A DNA stretch of 64,000 nucleotides, from positions 6,237,783 to 6,301,782 of the forward strand of contig NC_066571.1 of the NCBI RefSeq assembly GCF_024679095.1, in the 5' to 3' direction. Positions 1-31,497 of this stretch are shown in pieces. The notes under the pieces are model-generated. The model was not told the origin of the DNA. It saw only the letters and a program-made list of their open reading frames with translations, and did not search any database. The first letter of the stretch is position 1; every line of letters starts with the position of its first letter. Made by a program: the position numbers and the translations under genes. This DNA is from Eriocheir sinensis. Taxonomy: Eukaryota > Arthropoda > Malacostraca > Decapoda > Varunidae.

Positions 1-62
1 TTGTATGAGAAGGAAGGAGAAACAAAAACAACTATAAACAAAATTTCGGCCTCAAAACGCAC

Positions 63-7974
<7,912 letters not shown>

Positions 7975-8400
7975 CTGCAAAGCGAAAGGGTATCAAGAAA
8001 TAAATTGCATAACTTTGCATTCAGAGACGTAATATCTCGTTACTGCCCCAGCATGCCCAGGAGCAACGCGCCCAACAAAACTCATCACAAGTCTGCAAGT
8101 TGGTGAGCGGCAGCAGGCAGAGCATTCAGTGAGCGTGGTGTCCGCCTCGTTGTCGCTGCATCTGATCGGCGGTGCACGGGCAGACGCGGCCGCGGCACGA
8201 CATGGAGACGGCGGCGCGTGGGAACCCAACCACCTGCTGTGTGAACCCCAGGAACACGCCGGGCTGCGTCGTGCCCGTATTGCACCATACCGTGTCCCTC
8301 CCTCCATCCCCTCCACACTGACCTTGCTGTTACCATGTCCCTACCTCCTCCTCCACCTCAGATAACCGTCAGATTAACCCTCAAACTCATCCTTTTCCTC
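7975..8400 (-). promoter_or_regulatory. GC-rich upstream region of FOXRED1 (possible 5' UTR/promoter)
   Basis: The stretch 8100-8310 is CpG-rich compared with its surroundings and lies directly upstream of the FOXRED1 start codon on the minus strand. No TATA box or initiator could be assigned, so this is position-based inference. Confidence 0.3.
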
Positions 8401-8576
8401 CTCCTTCATCTCATGCATCTCACCACAACCCTTACATCTCCTCCTTCTGTCTTCTCCTCCTTCAGCCCATCTCCATCCTTCCTTCCTCTGTGTCTCCCTC
8501 TCCATCTCCTTGCTCGGACCTCCTCCTCAACTCAAAACATAACAACCATTCAGTAGGACGATTCCTCCGATCCTCG

Positions 8577-8577
<1 letters not shown>

Positions 8578-8647
<70 letters not shown>

Positions 8648-8700
8648 CAAACAAACACATCCACATTCACACCCCTACCCTTACCCCCCCCCCCCCCCAA
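8578..8700. repeat. (CA)n microsatellite and flanking C-rich tract
   Basis: About 66 bp of CA at 8578-8643, then a C run near 8686-8698. Confidence 0.97.
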
Positions 8701-8814
8701 CAGGCACTAATATAATATGTATTAACACGGTCAACAATTAAGAGGAAGTAACAATAAATGGGAAAAGTTAATCGTCACTGAATTTGGTGGACGGTGGCGA
8801 GCACACTGTCACGA

Positions 8815-9415
8815 AAAAACAGTCACGGGTACACACAGTCACAGGTACACACAGTCACAGGTACACACAGTCACACGTACACACAGTCACACGTACACAC
8901 AGTCACAGGTACACACAGTCACAGGTACACACACACACGTACACACAGTCACACGTACACACAGTCGCACGTACACACAGTCACACGTACACACAGTCAC
9001 AGGTACACACACACACGTACACACAGTCACACGTACACACAGTCACACGTACACACAGTCACACGTACACACAGTCACACGTACACACAGTCACACGTAC
9101 ACACAGTCACACGTACACACAGTCACACGTACACACAGTCACACGTACACACAGTCACACGTACACACAGTCACACGTACACAGTCACACGTACACACAG
9201 TTACACGTACACACAGTCACACGTACACAGTCACACGTACACACAGTCACACGTACACAGTCACACGTACACACAGTCACACGTACACAGTCACACGTAC
9301 GCACAGTTACACGTACACACAGTCACACGTACACACAGTCACACGTACACAGTCACACGTACGCACAGTTACACGTACACACAGTCACACGTACACAGTC
9401 ACACGTACACACGGT
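8815..9415. repeat. 16-bp minisatellite, about 38 units
   Basis: Unit CACACGTACACACAGT with a 14-bp variant lacking one CA. Early units are 16 bp with AGGT/ACGT variation; after about 9175, 16- and 14-bp units are mixed, often as 30-bp pairs. It reads in frame as Thr/His/Ser/Tyr/Val repeats, but there is no other sign of coding. Confidence 0.95.
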
Positions 9416-10919
9416 CACCGGCACAAGTTACACCAGCGCGTTCCTCCAGGCGGCCGGTTTTCCAGCGTAATATATTCCGCCTGGTAACTTTGCTTTAAAT
9501 GCTTTGTTAAACTCTGCTTAGATAGTATTTGAAACCTTCTGGATAAACCTCCTCCAACGTTATATGCTGACAAATTAATCCCGCATTCTCTCCTTCTTTC
9601 ATTTCCTTCTTTCCTTTCTTCTTTTTTTATTTCCGTTCTTTCTTTTATCATTCTTTTTTTCTCATACTTCCTCCCTCCTGTCCTCCTTTCCCTTCCTTCT
9701 TTCCTTACTTCTTTTTTTTATTTCCCTTCTTTCTTTCTATCATTCTTTTTTTCTCATACTTCCTCCCTCCTATCCTTCTTTCCTTTGCTTCTTTTTTTTC
9801 TAACATTCTTCTTTCCTTCCTCCCACTCCTTTCCTTCACTTGTTCACTTCTTTCATTCCTCCTTTCATTCATTTTTTCTCCTCTTCTCCTGCACCTCTCC
9901 CTTTTCCATTACTTATTCACTCCATCACTCCTTTCCCTCACTCCCATACTCCCTCCCTCCCTCATTTCATTCCCATTTTTCTCCTCCCTCCCTCCCCCTC
10001 GTTCCTTCTTTCCTTCACTCACTCCTCCCCTCCCTTCCCTTCCTCAGTCCCACACTCACTCGCATCCCGGATATCGTTTCGGGCCAAAGAGGCTCAAAAA
10101 TGTCATCGCTCGACCCTTGAAGAAGATCAGGGCGGCATGAAATCCCAATCTTTTGATGTGACTTTGAGGGATCAGAGTCACGTATTGATGTGTGCCAAGG
10201 ACGCTCCGTGGATGGCGAGGTAGTGTGGTGTGGGGATGGGGAGAGGATGGTGAGGGGGTGGTGAGAGTGGTGAGGGAAGGGTGTGGTGGTGACTGGTGTG
10301 ATGTTGGTGAGATGGTGAAGGTGGTGCTGAAGACATTAGTGCTAAAAGTATTGGCTGTTATAGTCAATTGCGAACTTAACTCACTTATTGGAACTCTCTC
10401 GGCCGTTTTCCAAGCTCTCTCTTACTCAGAAATGTGTTATTACAAACTAAAAATCAACGGCAGCTCTAAATTGTTTTTCGCTGAATTCCACAACTTCACT
10501 TCCAATTATTTTTTGTGTTGTCATATTTGCGCCATACATTCAATAAGAGAAAATTAATACGTTCAATGTAGATATCAACCCGTAAAAGTCGTACATTGAA
10601 AACTACTAGGGAGTGCGGTCTGACAAGCTGATGCTGTTGATCCCAAGGGCATGGCCTTGGAAGGGAGAGCTTGTAATAATTATGGGCGTGAGTGGACGAC
10701 AATGAAATGATTGTCTAAATAATGTTATTGGAAAATTAATGTTAAAAAATCTCAAGAAAACAAGGATATCAAATTAAAATTGAGGAAATTCAATACTCGT
10801 CTACACTTGTACTGAAAGATGGAAGCCTAGCAATATAAGTTAATTAACCCCTTTTGATTTTGACAGTGATTGCGTTGTGGCGTAATTTCTCATCCATTCA
10901 TTTTCACTCAAAACAAACT
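9416..10919. other. Intergenic, CT-rich then ordinary DNA, no gene seen
   Basis: 9590-10065 is polypyrimidine (TTCC/TCCC words, with a near duplication at 9590-9660 and 9700-9765). 10066-10370 contains degenerate GGTGA words on the plus strand. 10371-10919 has no recognisable repeat or exon. Confidence 0.6.
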
Positions 10920-11440
10920 CCCTCAAAGGCGCGTCCTCCGCACATAATGAACAATAGTAAGGCGATGACCTCACCATAGAGCGCAATGAAGTGCAAGAGA
11001 CAACACTGCCGCCACACCCAGCTTGCCGCAAAAGGACACAATTTGTTAAGGAACACGCGCTCAAATAGGAGAGCGAGCAACATTTGTCTACCTAAAAGTA
11101 AGAACAATGACCTTACCGTAGAAGAAAATTATAAAATATGATACAGAGCACACACATCTAGAGCAGCACCAACCTACCTGCTTAAATACGATGATCTCAT
11201 AATACTCACATTCTACAGAGCCTAAAGAGCAATGCCTATCTACCTGCCAGTAAAAACAATGACCTTATGAAGAAAGGAAACACTGAATAAGACACAGAAC
11301 ACACCAACACACAACAGAACACTACTTACCGACCTAATAGTTAATACAGTGACCTTATAATAGAGAAGGAGCACAACTATTCTAATAAAGAGGAAAACAA
11401 AGCACGGGTGTACACGGGAAGGCAGCGTCCACCTACCTCC
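10920..11440. repeat. Degenerate tandem repeat with words AACAATGACCTTA and ACCTACCTGC
   Basis: Four to five imperfect units of about 75-125 bp, recognisable from repeated AATGACCTTA, ACACAGAACACA and CTACCTGC words. Strongly diverged. Confidence 0.55.
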
Positions 11441-11606
11441 TGCAGCCACTCCTGAGAACCAGACCGTCAGTGCGCATCTCGGCGGCGGGCGGGGCAGCGG
11501 CCTTGCATCCATTGCCACTGATAAACTGCAGAAAGATACGGCCTTGAAGATGAAGCGCTGGTTGCCACGAGAGGATGACGCTTGCCTGCCAACAAAAACG
11601 AATCGT

Positions 11607-11692
<86 letters not shown>
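11607..11692. repeat. Compound (AAC)n(AAT)n microsatellite
   Basis: Pure AAC changes directly into AAT. Poly-Asn, poly-Thr and poly-Leu frames over it are artefacts. Confidence 0.98.
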
Positions 11693-11883
11693 AAGTGACA
11701 ATAGTAATAGCAGCAACATATTATGATCTTCCGTTTTCCCTTGACACGAGTTTTATTATTGTCTAGCATTAAATACAGATATTATTCGTGAGGAAATCCT
11801 CGTTTTCTTTAGATGTTATTATTATTATTATTTTTTTTTTTAATGTGCCTCTTCATAATCTTGAGGGGCACAGTGGTCAGCCC

Positions 11884-11885
<2 letters not shown>

Positions 11886-11918
<33 letters not shown>

Positions 11919-12125
11919 CCTCACCACCCAAGCCTCTCTAGCGTCATCACTTATCATCGACTCTCATCCTCATCACAAGTTTTATTCCTCATCACCACCA
12001 GCACCTCAAACACAGTCATCACCACTACAATCATTACCACTCCTCCTGCCACCCTCACCACTCTTGCCTCTCGCCCGTCACCACCATTACCACCATCACC
12101 ACCATCACCATCACAACCGCCTCAC
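11886..12125. repeat. (GT)n and (CAC/ATC)-rich tract
   Basis: GT run 11886-11917 followed by ATC/ACC-rich low-complexity DNA to 12125. Confidence 0.9.
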
Positions 12126-12304
12126 TCCCTCACCCCATAACTGCTGAAATATGCTGACCCAGGAAGCCACGAGTCCAGCGCCGGCTATGTGTGGGCTCAG
12201 CACTTCTCACAGAAACACTCCGATAAGGCCTCATGAAGCAAGTGGCACCACGCGGCCAAGTGGACACACACAGGCTCACTAGGAACCACTTACGGGACAG
12301 CCTA

Positions 12305-12372
12305 AGCTTCTTTTTTTTTTTTTTGGGGGGGGGGGGCACAGTAGGCAGGTCAAGGGCTAAATAAAATAGAAG
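12305..12372 (-). mobile_element. Fragment of the GCCCTTGAGCTG dispersed repeat
   Basis: T run, G run, then GGCAGGTCAAGGGCTAAATA, matching the inner part of the fold-back repeat family found at 53985-54115. Confidence 0.4.
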
Positions 12373-12429
12373 AAAACCCGCAAAACGCTCCTCCAGGACA
12401 AAAGTACATAGGATGCCAAAACGAATCAT

Positions 12430-12800
12430 ATCAACTTCGGTTGGCTAGAAGTCTTGATGCTCCCCACCCTTACCATGAAAGAATTTTAGCCGAAGGGAGG
12501 AAAAGTCCAACCGAAGGAAGGCTGTTCCATAATCTAGCATTGAATGGGAGGTAAGAAGTACGATTTTAAATGATGCATTAGAAAACTGGACAGTACAGAT
12601 AAGCTTGGATAGCAAGTTTAGTGCAACGAGGCCGAGGGAAAGTTGAAGGCATGCAGTTATCGAATTCAAAAGAGCAGTTCGCATGAAAATACCCATAAAA
12701 GACAGCAAGGGAAATAACATTGAGGCGGAATTTAAAGAACAGACCGCGGTGAAGTGCTGGACACGACTTTGGTGCCCACGACACAAACGACTCGGGTGGC
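12430..12800 (-). mobile_element. 3' fragment of a non-LTR retrotransposon (LINE), degraded
   Basis: Minus-strand frames contain KFRLNVISLAVFYGYFHANC, then CMPSTFPRPRCTKL. This corresponds to KFHRYVASLSIFYRYFQADC and CMPSSLPQPHCT in the better-preserved element at 26474-27750, so both derive from the C-terminal tail of the same LINE family. Broken across frames. Confidence 0.8.
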
Positions 12801-12805
12801 CTCAC

Positions 12806-13300
12806 CCATTCACCCAGCGAAGTCCTTGATAAATTATTTAAGGTGTTGCTGGACGTGAGTTAGGCAGCCACGACACAAAGTTTGTGACTCTCCTCTGTGG
12901 CCTGGAAATCACACATCGCGGCAACACGCGGCCGATATGGCAAACCCATGCCCCAAGGAACCTCTTATGAGGCCGTCTGAGGCGTTGCCGGGCACGGGTG
13001 GTGACATCGGTTCGAGATACAGGAGACCAGTAACATCACCACAGAACGGCAGGTCATTGCGGCAGGATAAACAGACGCGTCAGAACAACTAATTGGCCGC
13101 GCGCCACCGTGATTAGCGAGCCAGTGATCAAAGTCCAGCCGGCAAACAGCTGTGCTTTGTGACTGGTTTCCAGACGAACTGATTCCACCACATACAGCAC
13201 TCTCTTTGTTCTGAGAGGACCAAAAGTAGGTAAGGTTTATTATTTATATGTGAAGCAATTAATGTAGTGCAGCATTATTGAAGCGTTATAAGTGTTGGTG
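12806..13300. other. Intergenic, no gene seen
   Basis: Ordinary GC-moderate DNA between the LINE fragment and the GC-box tract. I see no repeat, exon or RNA gene in it. Confidence 0.5.
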
Positions 13301-13327
13301 AAGTCAGTCAGCCGAGGGTGGAGGCTG

Positions 13328-13355
13328 CGGCGGGGCGGGGCGGGGCGGGGCGGGG
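13328..13355. promoter_or_regulatory. GGGGC tandem (GC-box-like) tract upstream of the RTP-like gene
   Basis: Five GGGGC units in a row, in a CpG-rich stretch (13310-13560) 390 bp before the RTP-like start codon. It resembles Sp1/KLF sites; it could equally be a simple pentanucleotide repeat. Confidence 0.35.
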
Positions 13356-13742
13356 GTCCACACCTCACACCGTCACTCAGGCGTTATCGTCAGTTTTGTC
13401 AACACGCCGTCGCCGCCACCGCCGCCGCCACGCGTGCACGTTTCCTTCCGGGCCGGTCCTGCCGCCCTGTCCTGAGCCTGCTTCGGCGCGGCGTCCTGCA
13501 GGGCGACTCTCCTGAACACCAAAGGGACGTGACGCGGGATTCAGTGAAGCTTTAGGACGCCCCGACAAAACCAGCTGTTCCGGCACACAGGGAAGGCAGC
13601 GTCAACAGGCACTGAACAGACTACTGAACTCTGACTGTCTGGCGCAAAGTTAGGTATCATGTGTGCTGACCTTACTCACACTGATGGCCAGGATTGAAGG
13701 TGAGACAGGTGCCCTCAGAGAGTCCGCCTCGAGCAAAGAACA

Positions 13743-26145
<12,403 letters not shown>

Positions 26146-26249
26146 AACAGACCAAAGGCAGCTCAAGAAAACTAATGATAGACACACAGAGCAAAGATCA
26201 TGTTTGGTCCAGCTAATTGTAGGGATCCCATTATTTCTGAATCTCCATA

Positions 26250-26473
26250 CAACAGATCTTTATATTATCATTATCACTCTTATCATTTATTATTATTACT
26301 AATGTAATCATAATTACTAAAACAATCAATTTAAATTTCTAATAATTACTTTTTTATAATTGAGTTATTATACTTATTACTTTTACTATTATTATTATTA
26401 CTATTATTGTCATTATTATTATTACTATCACTATTATTATCATTATTATAAATAGTAGTACTATTATACTATT
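26250..26473. repeat. Degenerate (ATT)n tract
   Basis: AT-rich trinucleotide DNA between the RTP stop codon and the LINE. It probably belongs to the RTP 3' UTR, but no polyadenylation hexamer is visible. Confidence 0.75.
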
Positions 26474-27755
26474 AGCCCAGCACATCACAGAGGTGATTGT
26501 CTCTGGAATGGAGGCACACATTCCATGTTATTTCTCTACTCCTCACGCTAAAAAGCCTTGGTTTAATCACGCTTGTTCTCGTGCTGTCAAAGATAGAGAG
26601 GCAGCTCACAAAAGGTACCAGAGCCTTCACACTCCTGCTAACCATGATCTTTATATTTCTGCCCGGAATCATGCCAAATCTATTTTTCAACTTACCAAAA
26701 GCTCTTTTATCAATAGAAAATGTCAAAACCTTGCTTTTTCTAATTCTTCCCGGGACTTCTGGCACCTAGCCAAAAATATCTCCTCCAATTTCACTTCTTC
26801 ATCTTTCCCTCCTCTCCTTAACCCTGACGGCAGCACCGCCGTCTCATCTATCTCTGAGGCTGAACTCTTCTCTCAAACTTTCTGTAAATACTCCACTCTG
26901 GACAATTCTGGGCATATTCCTCCTATTCATCCTCCTTCTGACTCCTTTATGCCTGTTATTAAGATTCTTAAGAACGATGTTTTCTATGCCCTCTCTGGCC
27001 TCAACTCTCAGAAGGCTTATGGACCTGATGGAGTGCCTCCTATTGTCCTTAAAAACTGTGCCTCCGTGCTGACACCCTGCCTGGTCAAACTCTTTTGTCT
27101 CTGCCTATCAACATCTACCTTTCCTTCCTGTTTGAAGTACACCTTCATACAGCCTGTGCCTAAGAAGGGTGACCACTCCAATCCTTCTAACTACCGCCCT
27201 ATAGCTTTACTTTCCTGTCTATCTAAAGCTTTTGAATCAATCCTTAACAGGAAGATTCAAAAGCACCTTTCCACTTCTAATCTTCTATCTGATCGCAAGT
27301 ATGGGTTCCGCAAGGGGCGTTTTACTGGCGACCTTCTTACTCAGTCTCAACTGGAAACTTCACATCTCCTCTCTCACTAAATATGTTTCCTCAAGGTTGG
27401 GCATTCTGTATTGTCTCCACCAGTTCTTCTCCCCCGCACAGATGCTTTCCATTTATAGGGGCCTTGTCCGCCCTCGTATGGAGTATGCATCTCACGTGTG
27501 GGGGGGCTCCACTCACACAGCTCTATTGGACAGAGTGGAGTTTAAGGCTCTTCATCTCATCAGCTCTCCTCCTCTTACTGAAAGTCTTCTACCTCTTAAA
27601 TTCCACCGCTATGTTGCCTCTCTTTCTATCTTCTATCGATATTTTCAAGCTGACTGTTCTTCTGAACTAGCTAACTGCATGCCTTCCTCCCTCCCACAGC
27701 CCCACTGCACTTGATTGTCCATTCTAGCTCATCCCTATACTGTCCATGTGTAACC
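26474..27755 (+). mobile_element. Non-LTR retrotransposon (Jockey-like LINE), 5'-truncated with internal deletion
   Basis: Frame 1 (26474-27380) has KPWFNHACSRAVKDREAAHK, then NSQKAYGPDGVPPIVLKNC, FIQPVPKKGDHSNPSNYRPI and SDRKYGFRKGRFTGDLL, the first motifs of a LINE reverse transcriptase. It then jumps to a second frame (to 27712) with LNWKLHISSLTKYVSSRLGI, YRGLVRPRMEYASHVWGG and LLDRVEFKALHLISSPPLTE, the C-terminal tail. The region between, including the catalytic YxDD, is deleted. The 5' part with endonuclease is missing and it starts at an ATT-rich tract. A second, more decayed copy is at 12430-12800. Confidence 0.9.
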
Positions 27756-27960
27756 ACTGACCAAAAGCTGTACAGCAGGTGACGACACACAGCCGGCTTT
27801 GCAGTGGTGACAGAGGGATGCAAGGATGGGCTGGAGGTGTGAACACCATGCATGTACTATTGTAACTATGCTGGGGGGGGGTATGTAATCATGGTGCCAC
27901 AACTACATGCTTAGCTATGCTGAGTGAAGTGTAAACTGTTTGGGCTGGCATGCTGGGGCA

Positions 27961-27971
27961 ACACACACACA

Positions 27972-28013
<42 letters not shown>

Positions 28014-28023
28014 ACACACACAC
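27961..28023. repeat. (CA)n microsatellite
   Basis: CA run with two small interruptions, directly at the 5' edge of the LINE tail that follows. Confidence 0.97.
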
Positions 28024-28485
28024 GCTGGAAAGGATACAGAGAATTGCAACTAAAATGGTCCCAGAACTCTCGAATATGACGTATGAAGACAGACTGAAGG
28101 AGATGGACTTGACGACACTGGAACAAAGAAGGGAGAGAGGAGATCTGATCACGCTGTATAAGTTGGTAAGTAAGTTTGATGAGGTGGATAGAGATGATCT
28201 CTTCTTAACTGTGAGAATGCAGGGGCTGAGAGGACATAGGAAGAAACTTAATAAAGGAACATGTTTGAGTGACTTAAAAAAGAATAATTTTCCACATAGC
28301 AGTGTTAACACATTGAACAGCGTGCGGGAAGAGGTGGTGGAGGCGAACAATGTCCAACAAATGGAGGAAAGACTGGATAAATGTAGATATGGAGGCGGAA
28401 CTATTAGAGCTTAGCTCGGGCCCGGTAGACTACAAATAGGTAAACACACACACACACACACACACAACTAGGTACAACTAGGTAA

Positions 28486-28520
<35 letters not shown>
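28024..28520 (+). mobile_element. LINE C-terminal tail with 3' end (second family)
   Basis: Open frame LERIQRIATKMVPELSNMTY, EDRLKEMDLTTLEQRRERGD, LITLYKLVSKFDEVDRDDLF, ending YGGGTIRA at 28414. This is the tail of a CR1/Jockey-type LINE. A Trp-Asn pair expected in NTWNSL-type motifs reads NTLNSV. The end carries ACTAGGTACAACTAGGTAAA and CA-rich repeats, probably the 3' terminal tandem repeat of the element. Confidence 0.85.
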
Positions 28521-28522
<2 letters not shown>

Positions 28523-28809
28523 GTACTATGGTTACTTTTCTTTTTAGTTTCTAGTATTCAAATGTCATTCACTATTCAGAAAAACAGAAGACAATTAATT
28601 TTATTATATTAAAACTGATGTACCGGTGCACATGAAGGAGGGAGGGAGTCTGTCCTGCCTTCATGAACGGAATCCTAAAAATGCAATGAACTAGCCACCT
28701 TTGTTTTCCTACTTTTTATCTGTACCTCCACTTCTGTTTTCAGAAAAAAGATAAAAAACTCAAACTAAACTACCATTTATAATTCATTTATAAAAATACA
28801 AATTCATCT

Positions 28810-29146
28810 GATTATTATTTTCCTATGTGGCCCATAGTGCCACAGGGCTTTCTTGAAGGACTATGATGGTTGGCCCCAACCTGTCAGTGGCCAAGGGAAA
28901 ATTATATTTATCATGGCTGCTGTGATAGAATACAACATGAAATTTGATACCTACTTGGCTCATGTTGCCGTCAGGTGCTCCTCTGGGACTAAAGTAATAG
29001 AAGTTAGAGTGGATTGATGGACATCTGGATAGCAGATGTCCAGTATAGTGATGGTTGAAAATTGCCAATTAGTTGCAGCAGAATTTGAACCCGGGTCTCC
29101 AGAATCACCATGTCCTTGAGTTGACCACTCTGCCACTGCCAACCTG
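28810..29146 (-). mobile_element. tRNA-derived SINE, about 335 bp
   Basis: On the minus strand: TGGCAGAGTGG (29135-29125) is a perfect A box, and GGTTCAAATTC near 29092-29082 a good B box, 33-43 bp later as in a tRNA. The tail beyond the tRNA-like head continues about 270 bp and is not further identified. Not a real tRNA gene; no matching acceptor arm. Confidence 0.75.
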
Positions 29147-29201
29147 AAATTGAATTAATTATAGTTGAGTTCAGTGTCACTGTTTATCCTTATTTTCTTA
29201 A

Positions 29202-29451
29202 CCCGGTAGCAGCGGGGATCATGTTTCTTAATGGTCCCACGAAGCGAGAAAAATGAGAAAAAATCACCCCTCACACAAACCATTTCATAATATGTATCAA
29301 AGCATTTGTGATCAGATTATGTATCATCTCTTTTGGGGGGTTTATATCACGGCACAAATTTGGCCCATCACTGCTACACGGTAAAGCCACAGATTTGGCG
29401 CGTCACTGCTACATGGTAAAGCCACAGATTTGGCCCATCACTGCTACCGGG
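29202..29451. mobile_element. piggyBac-type MITE, copy 1 (250 bp), TTAA target duplication
   Basis: Left end TTAA then CCCGGTAGCAGCGG; right end CACTGCTACCGGG then TTAA. The inverted ends start CCC and the flanks are TTAA on both sides, the hallmark of piggyBac-type elements. Inside, a 36-bp segment (GGTAAAGCCACAGATTTGGC and following) is repeated. Confidence 0.88.
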
Positions 29452-29514
29452 TTAAGGGGGTGGTCATGGCAAAAGCATCTCCAATTTTCCCTTCTCATGT
29501 ATACTCCCTCTTAG

Positions 29515-29735
29515 CACACTCATTCCTTGCCTACCAACTCTCTCTTTCTTCAATACCCATCCACTCTGTTGATCCATTTCACTGGTGGTTCTCCCATGAC
29601 ATCCCCTCCCTCTATCCTGCCCTCATACACTCTCTTCACAAAGTCATCCTCATTCATTCTCATTACGTGTCCAAACCATTTCAGAGCCCCAGGCTTTACC
29701 AATTCAATCTCCTCAATCAACTCCCTTGGCTGTTA
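29515..29735 (-). mobile_element. LINE C-terminal fragment (RTE/Jockey-like)
   Basis: Minus strand reads LVKPGALKWFGHVMRMNEDD, then FVKRVYEGRIEGGDVMGEPP, VKWINRVDGY and a stop. The LKWFGHVMRM...RVYE...G.PPVKW pattern is the usual end of invertebrate LINE reverse-transcriptase proteins. Confidence 0.8.
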
Positions 29736-30870
29736 CATCCTTACCAAACCTCTCTTACATACTTTGATTACTTTTTCCATCCCATCCTGACACACCACAC
29801 GCACCTCTTACATACTAGCTCATTTCCACTGTACATAGTCATGATTGTTGTGCCACATTCTACATTCACTTAACACGTCTAACACTGGGGCTACACACAC
29901 CCATACATGCTTCACAACATCTCTTTTAACCATCATCCATGCTATTCTAGAACCTCACCATCTGTAGACACTCCCGCTCATACTCATGGAGACCACCAAT
30001 ATTGCAAATGTTTCACCCCCTCTCAGTATGCAATGATGGTCTCAAATAGTTATAATGTGCTTGGCACCCTAGATGGCCCTACAGATCAGTGGGATATCTC
30101 CAGATGCGAAACTCTCTAAGCTACAAAGGAGTGCATCAGATGCCTCAAGTCAGGAATGGAGGGACGCAAGGACACAAGGGATGGTCAGGAACCATAAGCA
30201 CTTCTGCCATAGTCCACAAAATAAGAAAAATATTACATAAAATGAAACAACAACAGGCAGCCAGTGTTTTAGAGAAAATGTTTCATACAAAATGAAAAAA
30301 AAAATCACCATAATAAGAAAATACTACCAACAGTACCTGCCCTCTCTCTTATTTCCTCCACAAACAAATATTAAACAAAGTCAAACCATAAACAGATGGT
30401 TAAAAGAGAATATGGTGTACTAACAAGGCCACTTTGTGAAGGCAGGGCAGCATTTGGTTCCACATGCACTCCACTCTACACTAAGAAAAGACTGGCTGCT
30501 CAGGTATTTTGCCCTGTTCATGTGTCAAAACATCACAGGATATTTAATGAACTCACTGCCCTGCCTCTGGGGGGTATGAAGGACTGATAAACTATACAAG
30601 AAATTTACTACAAAGGCGAATCCATAACCATAGAAGTGCATAAACAAAGTAACTGGAAAAGAAAATAATGTTAGATAACAGAAAAAGCATGCACAACTGA
30701 CCTTACAAGGTTTAAGCACTGAACACAGACCAAGAGAGGGATGGCAAGTAGACAGCATCCTTCTGGATTTTCAAAGTGCTTCTGAAGTGTGTTGTTACTT
30801 CACAGGGTCTCATAGAATCTGCAATACCGAAGGAATTAGGGAAATGTTTTTGTGAATATTACAACACATA
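29736..30870. other. Intergenic, no gene seen
   Basis: AT-rich ordinary DNA between LINE fragment and the second piggyBac-type MITE. No exon or repeat recognised. Confidence 0.5.
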
Positions 30871-30874
30871 TTAA

Positions 30875-31089
30875 CCTGGTAGCAGCGGGGATCATGTTTC
30901 TTAATGGTCCCTCCAAGCGAGAAAAATGAGAAAAAATCACCCCTCACACAAGCCATTTCATAATATATATCAAAGCATTTGTGATCAGATTATGTAGCAT
31001 CTATTTTGGGGGGTTTATATCATGGCACAAATTTGGCCCATTGCTGCTACACGGTAAAGCCACAAATTTGGCCCATCGCTGCTACCGGG
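30875..31089. mobile_element. piggyBac-type MITE, copy 2 (215 bp)
   Basis: Left TTAA then CCTGGTAGCAGCGGGGATCA; right CGCTGCTACCGGG then TTGA (a mutated TTAA). It is over 90 percent like copy 1 but has one fewer 36-bp internal unit and the same orientation. Confidence 0.88.
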
Positions 31090-31341
31090 TTGAAAGGAAA
31101 TGAGAATGGTTTCAAGGGAGAAACAACCATCCTAGAGGCAAGAGATGAGCAGGGAGTCTACAAAGTTCTGTTTCAGCATCAAGGATACAAAAAAGAAAGA
31201 AGATAGTAGACTAAATACTGTCTTCTTTCACAACACTCTGATTCATATATAAATGATATATGTGGAAGTACAGTCTCAGAGCATCAAAACTACCTGAGTA
31301 GGAAACAGATATCAAAAAGAGTCAGTGAAAAGTGGGCCACG

Positions 31342-31497
31342 ATGTCTTCCTTTTTCCATTTTGTTGCCGCAGAGAGATTGGAAAATTCTGTTGTAAATGA
31401 AGAAGAGCAAGACGATGACATTTTTTACTCAACTATAAATCATATATGGCGAACAGATTTTCTGAGATGGTTAGTACAATTTCAAAACATGTTATAA
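31342..31497 (+). other. Unrecognised 51-residue open frame
   Basis: Starts ATG, MSSFFHFVAAERLENSVVNE, then EEQDDDIFYSTINHIW, to TAA. An acceptor-like TTGTTGCCGCAG lies inside at 31370. I do not recognise it; it could be an exon, a transposon scrap or chance. Confidence 0.15.

Noticed and set aside
8784..9498. Two 228-234-residue Thr/His/Ser repeats
   Set aside because: Direct translation of the 16-bp minisatellite in two frames.
28960..29146. tRNA gene on the minus strand
   Set aside because: A and B boxes are present, but no paired acceptor stem; better explained as a SINE head. The same holds for 16590-16735 and 47181-47237.
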